Source of the DNA: TMED8 sp038125725
GTDB lineage: Bacteria > Pseudomonadota > Alphaproteobacteria > Rhodospirillales > Casp-alpha2
Direction of reading: 5' to 3'
Assembly: GCA_038125725.1 (NCBI GenBank)
Contig: JAYPEK010000021.1
Coordinates: 1 to 63,635, forward strand
Length of the DNA stretch: 63,635 bases
Below the pieces are notes generated by a model. It worked only from the letters and a program-made list of their open reading frames with translations. It searched no databases and was not told the origin of the DNA. The position numbers and the translations under genes were made by a program. Of the stretch, positions 34,667 through 43,015 are shown in pieces (position 1 is the stretch's first letter; each line of letters begins with the position of its first letter).

Positions 34667-35887
34667 ATGGACCTGATCATCAAGAACGTGGTCGTTCCCG
34701 GCGGCGGGGGCGCGTTGGATATCGGCATCCAAGACGGCGTCGTCGTTGCCCTGGAAACCGGCCTCCAAGCCGACGCCGAGGTGCTCGACGCCGGCGGGCG
34801 CCAGGCGGTGCCGGGGTTCGTCGAATCCCACATTCATCTCGACAAGGCCTGCATCCTGGACCGCTGTAAATCGGAAGAGGGCACGCTCGACGAAGCCATC
34901 CGCGAAGTCTCGGCGGCGAAAAAGGCCTTCACCGTCGAGGATATCCGCGCGCGTGCGGTCAAGACGCTGGAGAAATGCATCCTTCAGGGCACCACCCGCA
35001 TGCGCACCCACCTGGAAGTCGATCCGGTGATCGGCATCCAGAGCATCGAGGCGGTGCTGCCCTTGGTGCGCGAATACGCCTGGGCCATCGACCTCGAAAT
35101 CTGTGTCTTCCCGCAGGAAGGTCTGCTCAACAATCCGGGCACGGACGAACTGATGGTCGAGGCGCTGAAACGCGGCGCCCGGGTGGTCGGCGGCTGCCCC
35201 TATACCGACAGCGATCCCAAGGGCCAGATCGCGCGCGTCTTCGAGATGGCGCGCGAGTTCGACGTGGATATCGATTTCCACCTGGATTTCGACACCAACC
35301 CCGAAGGCATGACCGTCGAGGACGTCTGCGCCATGACGGAACGCCACGGCTACGGCGGCCGGGTCGCCATCGGGCACGTGAGCAAGCTTTCGGCGCTGGC
35401 GCCGGAACCCCTGGCGGCGACGGCGTCGCGGCTCGCCGATGTCGGCGTCGCGGTCACCGTGCTGCCCTCCACCGACCTCTACCTGATGGGCGCCGAGCGC
35501 GACCACGATATCGTGCGCGGCGTCGCGCCGGTGCACCGGTTGGTCGATCACGGCGTCAACTGCGCGCTCTCGACCAACAACGTGCTCAACCCGTTCACGC
35601 CGTTCGGCGATTGCTCGATGATCCGCATGGCCAACCTCTATGCTAACATCGGCCAGATCGGCACCGACGCGGGGCTGAAGCGTTGCCTGGAACTGGTGAC
35701 CGAGCGTCCGGCGAAGCTGATGCGGCTTGACGACTACGGCATCCGTATCGGCAATCCCGCCGACATCGTCATTCTCGATTGCGGCACCAGCGTCGCTGCC
35801 GTACAGGAATTGGCGGTGCCGCTCTACGCCTTCAAGCGTGGGCGGCGTACGTTCACCCGCGAACCCGCGACATTGCATAGGCCCTAG
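34667..35887 (+). CDS. Cytosine-deaminase-like amidohydrolase with altered active site
   Basis: A 406-residue amidohydrolase most similar to the CodA group. It has the first metal motif in FVESHIHLDKACIL, His in DIDFHLDFD, and His in AIGHVSKLSALAP. Where CodA has HCDE and GHDDV, this protein reads HLDF and STNNVLNPF, so the general acid Glu and the metal Asp appear to be replaced. That argues against ordinary cytosine deamination. It heads the operon with the 65-residue protein, AllG, AllF, ArcC and AllH, and may form the carbamoylated substrate (for instance an oxalurate-like ureide) from a ring compound. The substrate is inferred, not shown. Confidence 0.8.
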   Translation: MDLIIKNVVVPGGGGALDIGIQDGVVVALETGLQADAEVLDAGGRQAVPGFVESHIHLDKACILDRCKSEEGTLDEAIREVSAAKKAFTVEDIRARAVKTLEKCILQGTTRMRTHLEVDPVIGIQSIEAVLPLVREYAWAIDLEICVFPQEGLLNNPGTDELMVEALKRGARVVGGCPYTDSDPKGQIARVFEMAREFDVDIDFHLDFDTNPEGMTVEDVCAMTERHGYGGRVAIGHVSKLSALAPEPLAATASRLADVGVAVTVLPSTDLYLMGAERDHDIVRGVAPVHRLVDHGVNCALSTNNVLNPFTPFGDCSMIRMANLYANIGQIGTDAGLKRCLELVTERPAKLMRLDDYGIRIGNPADIVILDCGTSVAAVQELAVPLYAFKRGRRTFTREPATLHRP

Positions 35888-35923
35888 CGCCGACGAACCG
35901 GAAGATCACAGGATCAAGTCATC

Positions 35924-36121
35924 ATGAGCGACATACCCAATCCCTACGCAACGCCCCTCGGCGATCTCCTCGACCGGCCGCCGGCGGTGATCAATGTCGG
36001 CCTCGAGGGCTTCTCCGACGAACTACGCCAGCAGGACGTCGAATGCGTCCATGTGGACTGGGCGCCGCCCGCCGGTGGTGATCCGGAACTGGCGCGGCTG
36101 CTGTCAAAGCTCGGAAGCTGA
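35924..36121 (+). CDS. Small protein resembling a detached FdrA tail
   Basis: A 65-residue protein whose core VINVGLEGFSDELRQQ and VHVDWAPPAGGD resembles, from memory, the C-terminal module of longer FdrA/AllF proteins. The AllF in this operon is 497 residues against about 555 in E. coli and lacks such a tail, which supports a split gene. It has no membrane segment or signal. It lies 36 bases after the amidohydrolase and 4 bases before allG, so it is co-translated with the complex. It is most likely a structural part of the oxamate carbamoyltransferase. Confidence 0.7.
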   Translation: MSDIPNPYATPLGDLLDRPPAVINVGLEGFSDELRQQDVECVHVDWAPPAGGDPELARLLSKLGS

Positions 36122-36125
36122 CGCC

Positions 36126-37376
36126 ATGGAACGCATCGAAACCGCCAACACGGAGGCCTTGCGGCGCATGCTTGCCGCCGATCCGGTCCTGGTCGACGTG
36201 GTTCCCGCCGCCGACGCCATCCCGTCGCTGAAGGAACGCATGATCCTGCATGCCGGCCCGCCCATCGAATGGGATCGCATGTGCGGCCCCATGCGGGGCG
36301 CGGTCACCGGCATCGCCGTGTTCGAGGGCTGGGCGCCGGACCTGGAAACCGCCGCCGAGATGGCCGCCGACGGCGCCTTCGAATTTCATCCCAACCACCA
36401 TTTCGACGCGGTCGGGCCGATGACCGGCATGACCACGCTGAGCCAGCCGCTGATGGTGGTGGAAAACCAGGCCTTCGGGAACCGCGCCTACTGCGCCGTC
36501 AACGAGGGCCTCGGCAAGGTCATGCGCTTCGGCGGCAACGACGCCGAGGTGCTCGACCGGCTGCGCTGGATCCGCGATGTGCTTGGCCCGGCCATGGGCA
36601 AGGCGCTGCGCAGCACCGACGGCGTCGAGCTGAAAAGCCTGGTGGCGCGCGGCCTCACGATGGGCGACGAGATGCACCAACGCAACGTCGCCTGTTCCGG
36701 CCTGACGCTGCGTGCCCTGGCGGCGGCGATGGCGGCGACGGCGGAGGACACCCGAGCGCTCTCGACCGCGTTGGCGTTCATTGCCGGCAACGACCAGTTC
36801 TTCCTCAACATCGCCATGGCCATGGGCAAGGCGATCATGGATCCGGTGCGCGATATCGACGCATCCAGCGTCGTCACCGCCATGTGCCGCAACGGTACCG
36901 ACTTCGGCATCCGCGTCAGCGGCACGGGCGACACCTGGTTCACGGCACCGGTGGAGATGCCCGAAGGGCTCTACTTCCCCGGCTTCACCGAGGCCGATGC
37001 CAACCCGGACATGGGCGATTCCACTATCGTCGAAACCATCGGTCTCGGCGGTTTTGCCATGGGCGCGTCCCCCGCCGTCGCCGGCTTCGTCGGTGCCGGC
37101 GCGGCATCGGACGCGGCCAACTTCACCCGCACCATGGGCGAGATCACGCTGGGCGAGAACCCGGAATGGACGATCCCGGCGCTCGATTATCTGGGCGTGC
37201 CGACGGCCATCGACATCCGTCTCGTGGTCGAGACCGGCCTGGTGCCGACCATCAACACCGGCATCGCCCACCGCGAGCCCGGCGTCGGCCAGGTCGGTGC
37301 CGGCGTGGTGCGCGCGCCGATGGCCTGTTTCACGGCGGCGCTGAGGGCGCTGGCCGAAAAGGTAGGTGTGGCATGA
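36126..37376 (+). CDS. allG: Oxamate carbamoyltransferase subunit AllG (DUF1116, YlbE)
   Basis: A 416-residue DUF1116 protein, with the family blocks MCGPMRGAVTGIAVFEGWAPD, GAFEFHPNHHFDAVGPMTGM, VVENQAFGNRAYCAVNEGLGKVMRFG and GDEMHQRNVACSGL. In E. coli the homologue YlbE (AllG) works with FdrA (AllF) and YlbF (AllH) to convert oxalurate and phosphate to oxamate and carbamoyl phosphate. Length matches. The stop overlaps the allF start by 4 bases. It is part of the operon amidohydrolase-small protein-allG-allF-arcC-allH. Confidence 0.85.
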   Translation: MERIETANTEALRRMLAADPVLVDVVPAADAIPSLKERMILHAGPPIEWDRMCGPMRGAVTGIAVFEGWAPDLETAAEMAADGAFEFHPNHHFDAVGPMTGMTTLSQPLMVVENQAFGNRAYCAVNEGLGKVMRFGGNDAEVLDRLRWIRDVLGPAMGKALRSTDGVELKSLVARGLTMGDEMHQRNVACSGLTLRALAAAMAATAEDTRALSTALAFIAGNDQFFLNIAMAMGKAIMDPVRDIDASSVVTAMCRNGTDFGIRVSGTGDTWFTAPVEMPEGLYFPGFTEADANPDMGDSTIVETIGLGGFAMGASPAVAGFVGAGAASDAANFTRTMGEITLGENPEWTIPALDYLGVPTAIDIRLVVETGLVPTINTGIAHREPGVGQVGAGVVRAPMACFTAALRALAEKVGVA

Positions 37377-38866
37377 GCGCGATTCTCAACCAGGTGCGCC
37401 AGGGGTTCTATATGGACTCGGTGGCGCTGATGCGGCTCTCCCGCACCATCGCCGGCCTGCCCGGCGTGCAGGAGGCCGCCTTGATGATGGCGACCCCGGC
37501 CAATTTGGAAATCATGGACGACGCCGGCCTGCTCGACGGCAGTGCCCCCGATACCGCCAGTGCGGCTGGCGGCGATCTGCTGATCGCCGTTCGCGCCGAT
37601 AACGCCGATGCGGCCCAGGCGGCCATGACCGCCGCCACTGACGAGCTCGACTGCCCGAACACGCTTCCGGGCGAGGGCACCGCCTGGAAGCCCAGGACCC
37701 TTCGCGCCGCCCGGAAATCCATGCCGGATGCCAACCTGGCGCTGATCTCGGTACCCGGCGTCTTTGCCGCCGCCGAGGCGAGGAAGGCGATCCGCCGCGG
37801 CATGCACGCGATGATCTTCAGCGACAACGTCGCCCTTGAGGAAGAGGCCGAACTGAAGCGCGAGGCGCGCGATCTCGGCCGGTTGGTCATGGGGCCCGAT
37901 TGCGGCACCGCCATCATCGGCGGCGTGCCGCTGGCCTTTGCCAACGTGGTGCCTTCCGGCAGCATCGGCATCGTCGGCGCGTCCGGCACCGGCACCCAGG
38001 AGGTCAGCTGCCTGGTCGCCCAGCTCGGTCACGGCATTTCGCACGCCATCGGTGTTGGCGGCCGCGACTTGAAATCGGAAGTCGGCGGCATCTCCACCCT
38101 GATGGCCATCGACGCCCTGGACGCTGACCCCGGGACGGAACAGATCGTGCTGATCTCCAAACCGCCGCCGGATGACGTGGCGGCGCTGGTGCTGGATCGC
38201 CTCGGGCAATCCTCGAAGCCGGCGACGGTTTGCTTCCTGGGGGCCGATGCGCTTTCCATGCCGGCCAACGCGACCCAGGTCTTTACCCTGAAGGACGCCG
38301 CCCACGTCGCCACCGGCGAGGCACCGGCAACGCCTGCGGCGCCGGATTTCCCGGCACCCTCGGGCACGCAGGTCGCCGGGTTCTTCGCCGGCGGCACCTT
38401 GTGCGCCGAAGCGCAGGTGATCATGCGCCGAGCCGGCGAGGCCGTCGCCTCCAACGCGCCGATCCCCGGCGTGCCGGATGTGGATGGGGCGAACCAGGGG
38501 CATCGGCTGCTCGATCTGGGCGATGACGAGTTCACCCAGGGCCGCCCGCATCCGATGATCGATCCCGGCGTGCGCGATGCCGCGCTGATCGAGGCGCTCG
38601 GCGATCCGGACGTCGCCGTTGTGTTGATCGACAACGTCATCGGTTACGGCGCGCATGCCGACCCGGCGGGGCACCTGGCCGGGGTGCTGGCGGCGCATGG
38701 CGGCGGCAAGGCACCGCTGGTGATCGCGTCGGTCACCGGCACGGAGGCCGATCCGCAGGGGCGTACCCGGCAGGTCGCCACGCTGGAGGCGGCCGGGATC
38801 GCCGTCGCGCCCAGCAATGCCGATGCGGTCGAATGGGCGCTTCGCGCTCTCGGCCGCGCGAGCTGA
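37373..38866 (+). CDS. allF: Oxamate carbamoyltransferase subunit AllF (FdrA)
   Basis: A 497-residue FdrA-family protein related to the succinyl-CoA synthetase fold. Family segments include VRQGFYMDSVALMRLSRTIA, MIFSDNVALEEEAELKREA, LVMGPDCGTAIIGGVPLAFAN, GSIGIVGASGTGTQEV and SVTGTEADPQGRTRQ. It begins at ATG 37373, overlapping allG; the open frame upstream of this is a shadow of allG. It is shorter than E. coli FdrA and the missing tail appears as the 65-residue protein at 35924. It is a core subunit of the proposed carbamoyltransferase. Confidence 0.86.
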   Translation: MSAILNQVRQGFYMDSVALMRLSRTIAGLPGVQEAALMMATPANLEIMDDAGLLDGSAPDTASAAGGDLLIAVRADNADAAQAAMTAATDELDCPNTLPGEGTAWKPRTLRAARKSMPDANLALISVPGVFAAAEARKAIRRGMHAMIFSDNVALEEEAELKREARDLGRLVMGPDCGTAIIGGVPLAFANVVPSGSIGIVGASGTGTQEVSCLVAQLGHGISHAIGVGGRDLKSEVGGISTLMAIDALDADPGTEQIVLISKPPPDDVAALVLDRLGQSSKPATVCFLGADALSMPANATQVFTLKDAAHVATGEAPATPAAPDFPAPSGTQVAGFFAGGTLCAEAQVIMRRAGEAVASNAPIPGVPDVDGANQGHRLLDLGDDEFTQGRPHPMIDPGVRDAALIEALGDPDVAVVLIDNVIGYGAHADPAGHLAGVLAAHGGGKAPLVIASVTGTEADPQGRTRQVATLEAAGIAVAPSNADAVEWALRALGRAS

Positions 38867-38884
38867 GAGAGGGGAGGGTCGGTC

Positions 38885-39853
38885 ATGCCGACGGCCTTCG
38901 ATATTCCGGAGCGGATACTGGTCGCCATCGGCGGCAATGCGACGCATCCCGAGGACATCGAAGGCACCTCGGGCGAGCAGAAGGCGGTCGCGGCTTCGAC
39001 CGCCGAGGCGCTGCTGCCGTTGGCGCTGCTCGACAACCAGTTGGTCGTGACCCACGGCAACGGACCGGTGGTCGGCAAGATTCTGATGCGCCAGGCGCTG
39101 ACCCGCAACACCATTGCACCGATGCCGCTCGATATCTGTGTCGCCCACTCGCAGGGCGGCATCGCCTATCTGCTGATGCAGGCGATGGAGAACGCACTGC
39201 GTGAAGCCGACAGCTCGCGCCACGTGGCCTGCCTGCTGACCCAGGTGGAAGTCGATCCGAACGACCCGGCCTTTGCCGATCCGAGCAAGCCCGTCGGCGC
39301 CTTCTACGACGAGGAGGAAGCGCGGCGCATCGAGCGCGAATTGGGCTGGCGCATGAAGGAGGACTCGGGTCGCGGCTGGCGCCATGTGGTGCCATCGCCG
39401 AAACCCAAGCATGTCTGCGATATCTCGCTGGTGCAGGTGCTGGCGCGGCGCGGCACGGTGGTGATCGCCGGCGGCGGCGGCGGCATCCCGGTGGTGCGCG
39501 GCCCCAAGGGCGTGCGCCAGGGGATCGAGGCGGTGATCGACAAGGACCTGACGTCGGCGCACATGGCCAATATCCTCGGCATCGACCTGCTGATGATCTT
39601 GACCGCCGTGCCAAAAGTAGCAGTCGATTTCGGCAAGCCCAGCCAGCGCGATCTCGACCAGGTCAGCATGCGCGAACTACGCGCCCTGCAGGCGGAAGGC
39701 CAGTTCCCGCCCGGCAGCATGGGCCCCAAGATCGACGCCGCCATCCGCTTCCTGGAGGGCGGCGGCGAGCGCGTCATCATCGCGCACCTGCAGGACGCCA
39801 TGGCGGCGCTGCGCGGCGAAACCGGTACCCATGTCGTCGCCGACGGCGACTGA
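38885..39853 (+). CDS. arcC: Carbamate kinase
   Basis: A 322-residue carbamate kinase that makes ATP from carbamoyl phosphate and ADP, releasing CO2 and ammonia. Motifs: ILVAIGGNA at the start, LVVTHGNGPVVGKILMRQ, the substrate region MPLDICVAHSQGGIAYLLMQ, GTVVIAGGGGGIPVV and a late MGPKIDAAIRFLEGG. It is placed between allF and allH, as expected if carbamoyl phosphate from oxalurate is used to gain ATP. GGGAGGG lies upstream of the ATG. Confidence 0.94.
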   Translation: MPTAFDIPERILVAIGGNATHPEDIEGTSGEQKAVAASTAEALLPLALLDNQLVVTHGNGPVVGKILMRQALTRNTIAPMPLDICVAHSQGGIAYLLMQAMENALREADSSRHVACLLTQVEVDPNDPAFADPSKPVGAFYDEEEARRIERELGWRMKEDSGRGWRHVVPSPKPKHVCDISLVQVLARRGTVVIAGGGGGIPVVRGPKGVRQGIEAVIDKDLTSAHMANILGIDLLMILTAVPKVAVDFGKPSQRDLDQVSMRELRALQAEGQFPPGSMGPKIDAAIRFLEGGGERVIIAHLQDAMAALRGETGTHVVADGD

Positions 39854-39856
39854 GCG

Positions 39857-40783
39857 ATGACGCCGGCGACCATCTCCGCCACCAGCATCGGCGGCCGCGC
39901 GCTTGCGGCTCTGGACAGGCCCGTGGCGGGCCGGGTCGCGGCGGTATTTCGCTCCACTTTTTACGTGCAGGCCGGCTCGGCGCTCATGTGCCTGGGCTCG
40001 CGCGACATGCCGGCCGGCCCGCTGAACATCGTGACCGCGGTACCAGCCGCTGAGGATTGGGCAGCACGCGGGCTGCGGGAGCACCTGGCCGTTGCGGTGT
40101 CACGCAATGAAATCCGCGTGGACGGGGGCTGTCGGGTTGATCTTTCCGGCGCTTCCACCTGGCAGCCGGCGGTGCTCGGAATGCCGCCCGCCCCCGAGCG
40201 GATGGCGCAGGGGCTTGTGTGTCTCAGGCGGGCCGCCGCCGGCCGGCTGCCGGAAGAGGGTTTGGGTTGTTTCCTCGATGCCGCCTACGTGCCGGACCGG
40301 ATGCACTATGTCAGCCGCGCCGCCGAGGCCGCTCTCGGTTCCGCGGGCGAATGGGTGCGCAAGGCCGTCGCGGAAGGCACCGACGGCGATATCGCCAAGG
40401 CGCGCTGGCCGCACCGGCTGGTCGGGCTGGGGCCGGGATTGACGCCGTCAGGCGACGATTTTCTCGGCGGCATGATGATCGCGCTGGCGGCGCTTGGCGC
40501 CGAAGTGCCCAGCCGCGCGCTCTGGTCGGCTATCCATTGGTACGCGGCCGATGCCACCAACCCCATTTCCCTGGCCCACATGCAGGCGGCGTCCGATGGT
40601 GTCGGCAGTGAAGGCGTGCATCGCGCCATCGCCGAAATCGCCGCCGGCAACGATGGGGATATGGACGAAGCGATGTCCGGCATCGAGCGAATTGGGCATT
40701 CGTCGGGGTGGGATATCCTCACAGGCATCGTTACCACCTTCGATGGCTGGCTCGCGGTGGGGACCTGTGCCACAACCGGTTAG
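39857..40783 (+). CDS. allH: Oxamate carbamoyltransferase subunit AllH (DUF2877, YlbF)
   Basis: A 308-residue DUF2877 protein with the signature LVGLGPGLTPSGDDFLGGMMIAL and an N-terminal region ending FYVQAGSALMCLGSRDMPAGPLNI. The homologue in E. coli (YlbF, AllH) is a subunit of oxamate transcarbamylase. It starts 3 bases after arcC. Its last codons and TAG stop lie inside a sequence nearly identical to the end of the IS6-type element at 53 kb, so the C terminus may have been altered by an old insertion. Confidence 0.83.
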   Translation: MTPATISATSIGGRALAALDRPVAGRVAAVFRSTFYVQAGSALMCLGSRDMPAGPLNIVTAVPAAEDWAARGLREHLAVAVSRNEIRVDGGCRVDLSGASTWQPAVLGMPPAPERMAQGLVCLRRAAAGRLPEEGLGCFLDAAYVPDRMHYVSRAAEAALGSAGEWVRKAVAEGTDGDIAKARWPHRLVGLGPGLTPSGDDFLGGMMIALAALGAEVPSRALWSAIHWYAADATNPISLAHMQAASDGVGSEGVHRAIAEIAAGNDGDMDEAMSGIERIGHSSGWDILTGIVTTFDGWLAVGTCATTG

Positions 40784-40795
40784 CGTGACAATGCC
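40779..40795. repeat. Solitary copy of the IS6-type terminal repeat
   Basis: The 17 bases here match the right end of the IS element (52988-53004) at 16 positions and in the same orientation. No transposase lies beside it. It overlaps the allH stop codon. It could be all that is left of a deleted IS copy. Confidence 0.6.
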
Positions 40796-40883
40796 CACCT
40801 GATTATTGATGGATATCCCGCTAGCCGCTATGACGTTGTAGTGGCTTGGAATTGGCAGCCGGCCAAAATGGTGAGGCGGAGCA

Positions 40884-41843
40884 TTGAACATACGTCAGCT
40901 TGAGATCTTCATCACGCTCATGGGCAGCCGGTCCGTGACCCAAGCGGCGACGCTGCTAAACGTTTCCCAACCCGCGGTGAGCAAGGCGCTCAAGATCATC
41001 GAAACCGAGCTGGGCCTGACCCTGTTCCATCGCCATCGCGGCCAGTTGCAGGCGACGCCGGAAGCGCAACTGCTGTTTCCGAAAGCGCAGAAATTGTTGC
41101 AGGAGTTCATGTCGGTCCGCCGCTTTGCCGGCGATCTTCAGTACGAGGCCACCGGCAAGATCACCATTTCCGCCTCGTCGGCGGTGGCGGCAACGTTTCT
41201 CGCCGGCGCGGTGAAGGATTTTTATGCCAAGCGCCCGGAGGCCAAGATCGAGATCAAGGCCAACGTCACCCGAAATGTTATCAGCCAGGTCGCCGGCAAC
41301 GAGGTCGACATCGGTTTCGCTTCGGTGCCCGGAAAAGACATCGATTCCCGTTCCATCGCGCTCTGCAATACTATCGATCTCTGCGAGAACGAGTTCGTCA
41401 TCGTCGTCCCCAGCGGCCACCCACTGCAGGAACTGTCGACCGTCCATCCGATCGATCTTCGCCCGCACACCATGATCGGGTTTCCCGACGAGACCCAGGT
41501 CGGCTCCCTCGTGGTCGATGCCTTCAACAAGATCGGCGAGCCCTATAAAGCGGATATCATGGTCAACCAGACGAGTTCGGTCTGCTATCTCGTTCAAAGC
41601 GGAGTCGGTATCGCCATGATCAATCCATTGGCCCTCAACGCCGGCGAGTTTCCGGACCTCGTCGTACGGCCGTTCCGGCCGCGGCTGATGGCACGCTCGT
41701 GTATCTACACTTCTCGATTCCGGCCACTGTCGCAACTCGCGAAAGAGTTCATCCACTCGCTTCATATCTCGAGCAAGGAAGCGGCGGCCAAATCGAAATA
41801 CCCGATGAACGTCCTCCTGAGCCCACACGACTTCCCCGAGTAA
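40884..41843 (+). CDS. LysR-family regulator
   Basis: A 319-residue LysR protein. Residues 1-60 form the winged helix (MNIRQLEIFITLMGSRSVTQAATLLNVSQPAVSKALKIIE), and about 90-295 the periplasmic-binding-like effector domain, including TGKITISASSAVAATFL and VVPSGHPLQELSTVHPIDL. The start is TTG with GAGGCGGAG upstream. It is followed in the same direction, after 282 bases holding a T-N11-A palindrome, by a CoA-ligase/TRAP operon, which it probably controls. Confidence 0.9.
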   Translation: MNIRQLEIFITLMGSRSVTQAATLLNVSQPAVSKALKIIETELGLTLFHRHRGQLQATPEAQLLFPKAQKLLQEFMSVRRFAGDLQYEATGKITISASSAVAATFLAGAVKDFYAKRPEAKIEIKANVTRNVISQVAGNEVDIGFASVPGKDIDSRSIALCNTIDLCENEFVIVVPSGHPLQELSTVHPIDLRPHTMIGFPDETQVGSLVVDAFNKIGEPYKADIMVNQTSSVCYLVQSGVGIAMINPLALNAGEFPDLVVRPFRPRLMARSCIYTSRFRPLSQLAKEFIHSLHISSKEAAAKSKYPMNVLLSPHDFPE

Positions 41844-41934
41844 ATTTGTCGGAAAAGCCGACGGCAAGGTGACAGCAAGGCCGTGGAACCGGTGCTCATC
41901 AAGGGCTCGGGCCGACGGGCGCACAGAAATTAAA

Positions 41935-41949
41935 ATAACTAAAAGTTAT
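41935..41949. promoter_or_regulatory. T-N11-A palindrome, possible LysR box
   Basis: ATAACT (41935-41940), three A, then AGTTAT (41944-41949) form a perfect palindrome with the T-N11-A spacing typical of LysR sites. It lies in an A/T-rich leader between the LysR gene and the operon starting at 42126. No clear -35/-10 pair was picked out. Confidence 0.5.
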
Positions 41950-42125
41950 GTAGCTATATGTTCCCTTCATTTTGAGCGCTCGCTAGCGTTGGTGTCGGAT
42001 TTTCGGAAAATCGCTGAACCGACCATCGGCGGCTCTCGCAGATTTCAGGTCGCAGCCAAGAATACGCACCCGGAAAAAGCTCCAACGGCAAACCGGGCGA
42101 TCCTGGACAGGGAACATTTGAGCAG

Positions 42126-42560
42126 ATGAAATACGCGCATGAATTCGTGCCCGGCGATGAACACGAGCCCCTGGAGGTGATGATCACGCCTGAGTACAAC
42201 CAGCAAATCCTCTTTTCACTGGAAAACTTCGATCCGCAATACCGCGAGAACGAGGGCGCCCAGCCACCGAAAGTCCATCCGGTGCTGCTGCTGCACATGT
42301 CGGCGCGGACGCGCAGCCCGTCGTTCAAGCTGGCGCCGGACATGGGCTCCATCTTCGCCAAGGATAGTGTCGAGTTCCTCAACCCGGCACGGGTGGGGAT
42401 CATGTTCCGGGTGACCTGGAGGGTCCTCGATGCCTACGAGAAACGCGGCCACAACTACCAGGCCATGGGGATCAACATTCACGACGCCAACGGCCAGCAC
42501 CTGCTGCGCCGGGAGATGCATTCGACCTTTTTCGTCCGCAACAAGCCGGAGGTCGCCTGA
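42126..42560 (+). CDS. Hot-dog-fold (MaoC-like) protein
   Basis: A 144-residue protein with a hot-dog-fold pattern: LEVMITPEYNQQILFSLENFDPQY near the start, VHPVLLLHMSARTRSPSF as the hot-dog helix region, and FRVTWRVLDAYEKRGHNYQAMGINIHDANG as the antiparallel sheet. No clear catalytic His/Asp pair is seen, so it may be the non-catalytic partner of the next gene. The two lie 2 bases apart and could form a heterodimer, as in some enoyl-CoA hydratases. The exact family assignment is tentative. Confidence 0.65.
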   Translation: MKYAHEFVPGDEHEPLEVMITPEYNQQILFSLENFDPQYRENEGAQPPKVHPVLLLHMSARTRSPSFKLAPDMGSIFAKDSVEFLNPARVGIMFRVTWRVLDAYEKRGHNYQAMGINIHDANGQHLLRREMHSTFFVRNKPEVA

Positions 42561-42562
42561 AC

Positions 42563-43009
42563 ATGCAGCCGACACCGCAAATTCGGTTAAAGAGCGCCGA
42601 GGCCGGCGAAATGTTCGAAGGCCGCCCGCTGACACTTTCACTATCGCGCATCCTGGCTTTTTCCGGCGGTCCCTTCGACATGCCCGAATGGCCCGACAAG
42701 AACCTGCACACGGATTTGGTGAAAGCCAAAGAGGCCGGGCTGGTCGGAATTATCGGATCGGGCACGCAATGGGAAGGACTGCTGATCGATCTGATGGTCG
42801 AACTGTTTGGCGAGCGCTGGTACGGGTCGGGCTCCATCGAGGCCAAGATCACCAAGAGCATCTACGTCGGCCAGACGGTTCAGGCCAAGGCGTCGTTGCG
42901 CGAGCGGCAATCGTCGCCGGACGGCCAGCGGATCGTCCTCGACGTCTGGTGCGAAAACGGCGACGGCGACAAGGTGCTAGCCGGAACCGCGACAGCGCTG
43001 GTGGACTGA
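42563..43009 (+). CDS. MaoC-like dehydratase/hydratase domain protein
   Basis: A 148-residue MaoC-like hot-dog protein. NLHTDLVKAKEAGLVGIIGSG corresponds to the conserved hydratase segment with Asp and His, and IEAKITKSIYVGQTVQAKASL to the central strands. Members hydrate enoyl-CoA thioesters. It lies between the hot-dog partner (2 bases upstream) and a CoA-ligase gene (6 bases downstream), so hydration of a newly formed unsaturated acyl-CoA is plausible. Confidence 0.77.
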   Translation: MQPTPQIRLKSAEAGEMFEGRPLTLSLSRILAFSGGPFDMPEWPDKNLHTDLVKAKEAGLVGIIGSGTQWEGLLIDLMVELFGERWYGSGSIEAKITKSIYVGQTVQAKASLRERQSSPDGQRIVLDVWCENGDGDKVLAGTATALVD

Positions 43010-43015
43010 CCGGTC

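Noticed and set aside
36269..37372. 368-codon N-terminal extension of AllF
   Set aside because: It is out-of-frame allG sequence, and the conserved FdrA start lies at 37373.
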